Part shown: one piece after another, positions 63,957-64,000 of the stretch
Position numbering within the stretch: position 1 is the first letter of the stretch
Layout of the letters: every line of letters starts with the position of its first letter
NCBI GenBank assembly: GCA_025345505.1
Contig: JANVCC010000047.1
Location: forward strand, 10,185,280-10,249,279
Reading direction: 5' to 3'
Length of the DNA: 64,000 nucleotides
From: Todiramphus chloris collaris
Lineage: Eukaryota; Chordata; Aves; Coraciiformes; Alcedinidae
Notes under the pieces: model-generated
The model's input: only the letters and a program-made list of their open reading frames with translations
Databases searched by the model: none
Told to the model about the DNA's origin: nothing
Translations under genes and position numbers: made by a program

Positions 63957-64000
63957 AATGCATTAAACACACCCTTGCCAGTAAGTCATTGGCTCACTGC

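Larger units (their letters stand above)
59477..64000 (-). other. SEMA5A: SEMA5A intron (partial) upstream of the 100-nt exon
   Basis: This is the 3' part of the intron preceding the first exon seen here. I looked for the exon encoding the end of the signal-peptide region (a segment ending His-Pro-Val-Ile-Ser-Tyr-like plus the split Glu) and did not find it. The stretch holds a 56-base near-perfect hairpin (61265-61320), A-rich sequence near 61976-62018 and a CR1 3' end at the right edge. Confidence 0.8.

Noticed and set aside
59477..64000. Signal-peptide exon of SEMA5A
   Set aside because: No sequence encoding a leader, or the segment just before the split Glu codon, was seen with a suitable donor site.

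Overview
This window reads as vertebrate nuclear DNA, almost certainly from a bird. It is AT-rich, has no long open frames except transposon-derived ones, and carries many CR1 LINE fragments with the typical avian 3' end (octamer-like ATTCTATG/ATTCTGTG repeats). The species cannot be read from the sequence.

The only host gene I can support is on the minus strand: three consecutive coding exons of semaphorin 5A (SEMA5A). In transcription order they are 59377-59476 (100 nt), 45550-45595 (a 46-nt micro-exon) and 3042-3104 (63 nt). They join in frame with GT-AG splice sites and encode 69 whole residues, plus a Glu codon begun in the exon before, from the N-terminal start of the sema domain. The signal-peptide exon(s) lie beyond 64000. 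The rest of the sema domain, the thrombospondin repeats, the membrane segment and the cytoplasmic tail lie beyond position 1. Essentially the whole window is therefore intron: at least 4.5 kb upstream of the first exon, 13.8 kb, 42.4 kb, and at least 3.0 kb downstream of the last.

The 42-kb intron holds most of the mobile DNA. It has a CR1 endonuclease fragment (about 16890-17600, minus), two CR1 fragments from the linker between endonuclease and reverse transcriptase (about 19250-19620 and 33098-33225, minus), two CR1 elements in tandem (20825-21424 and 21915-23048, plus), and a tail-to-tail CR1 pair (38598-39640 plus, 39704-40215 minus). It also has an LTR-like fragment of an old avian endogenous retrovirus (about 13908-14176), two small CR1 3' ends, two short tandem duplications and several A-rich simple repeats. 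The other introns hold one short CR1 end (58116-58178), one well-kept CR1 3' end (63815-63956) and several short perfect or near-perfect hairpins.

I found no sign of a new biological system. The most useful results are the recovery of the SEMA5A exons, which simple ORF calling misses, the CR1 insertion history, and the hairpins.
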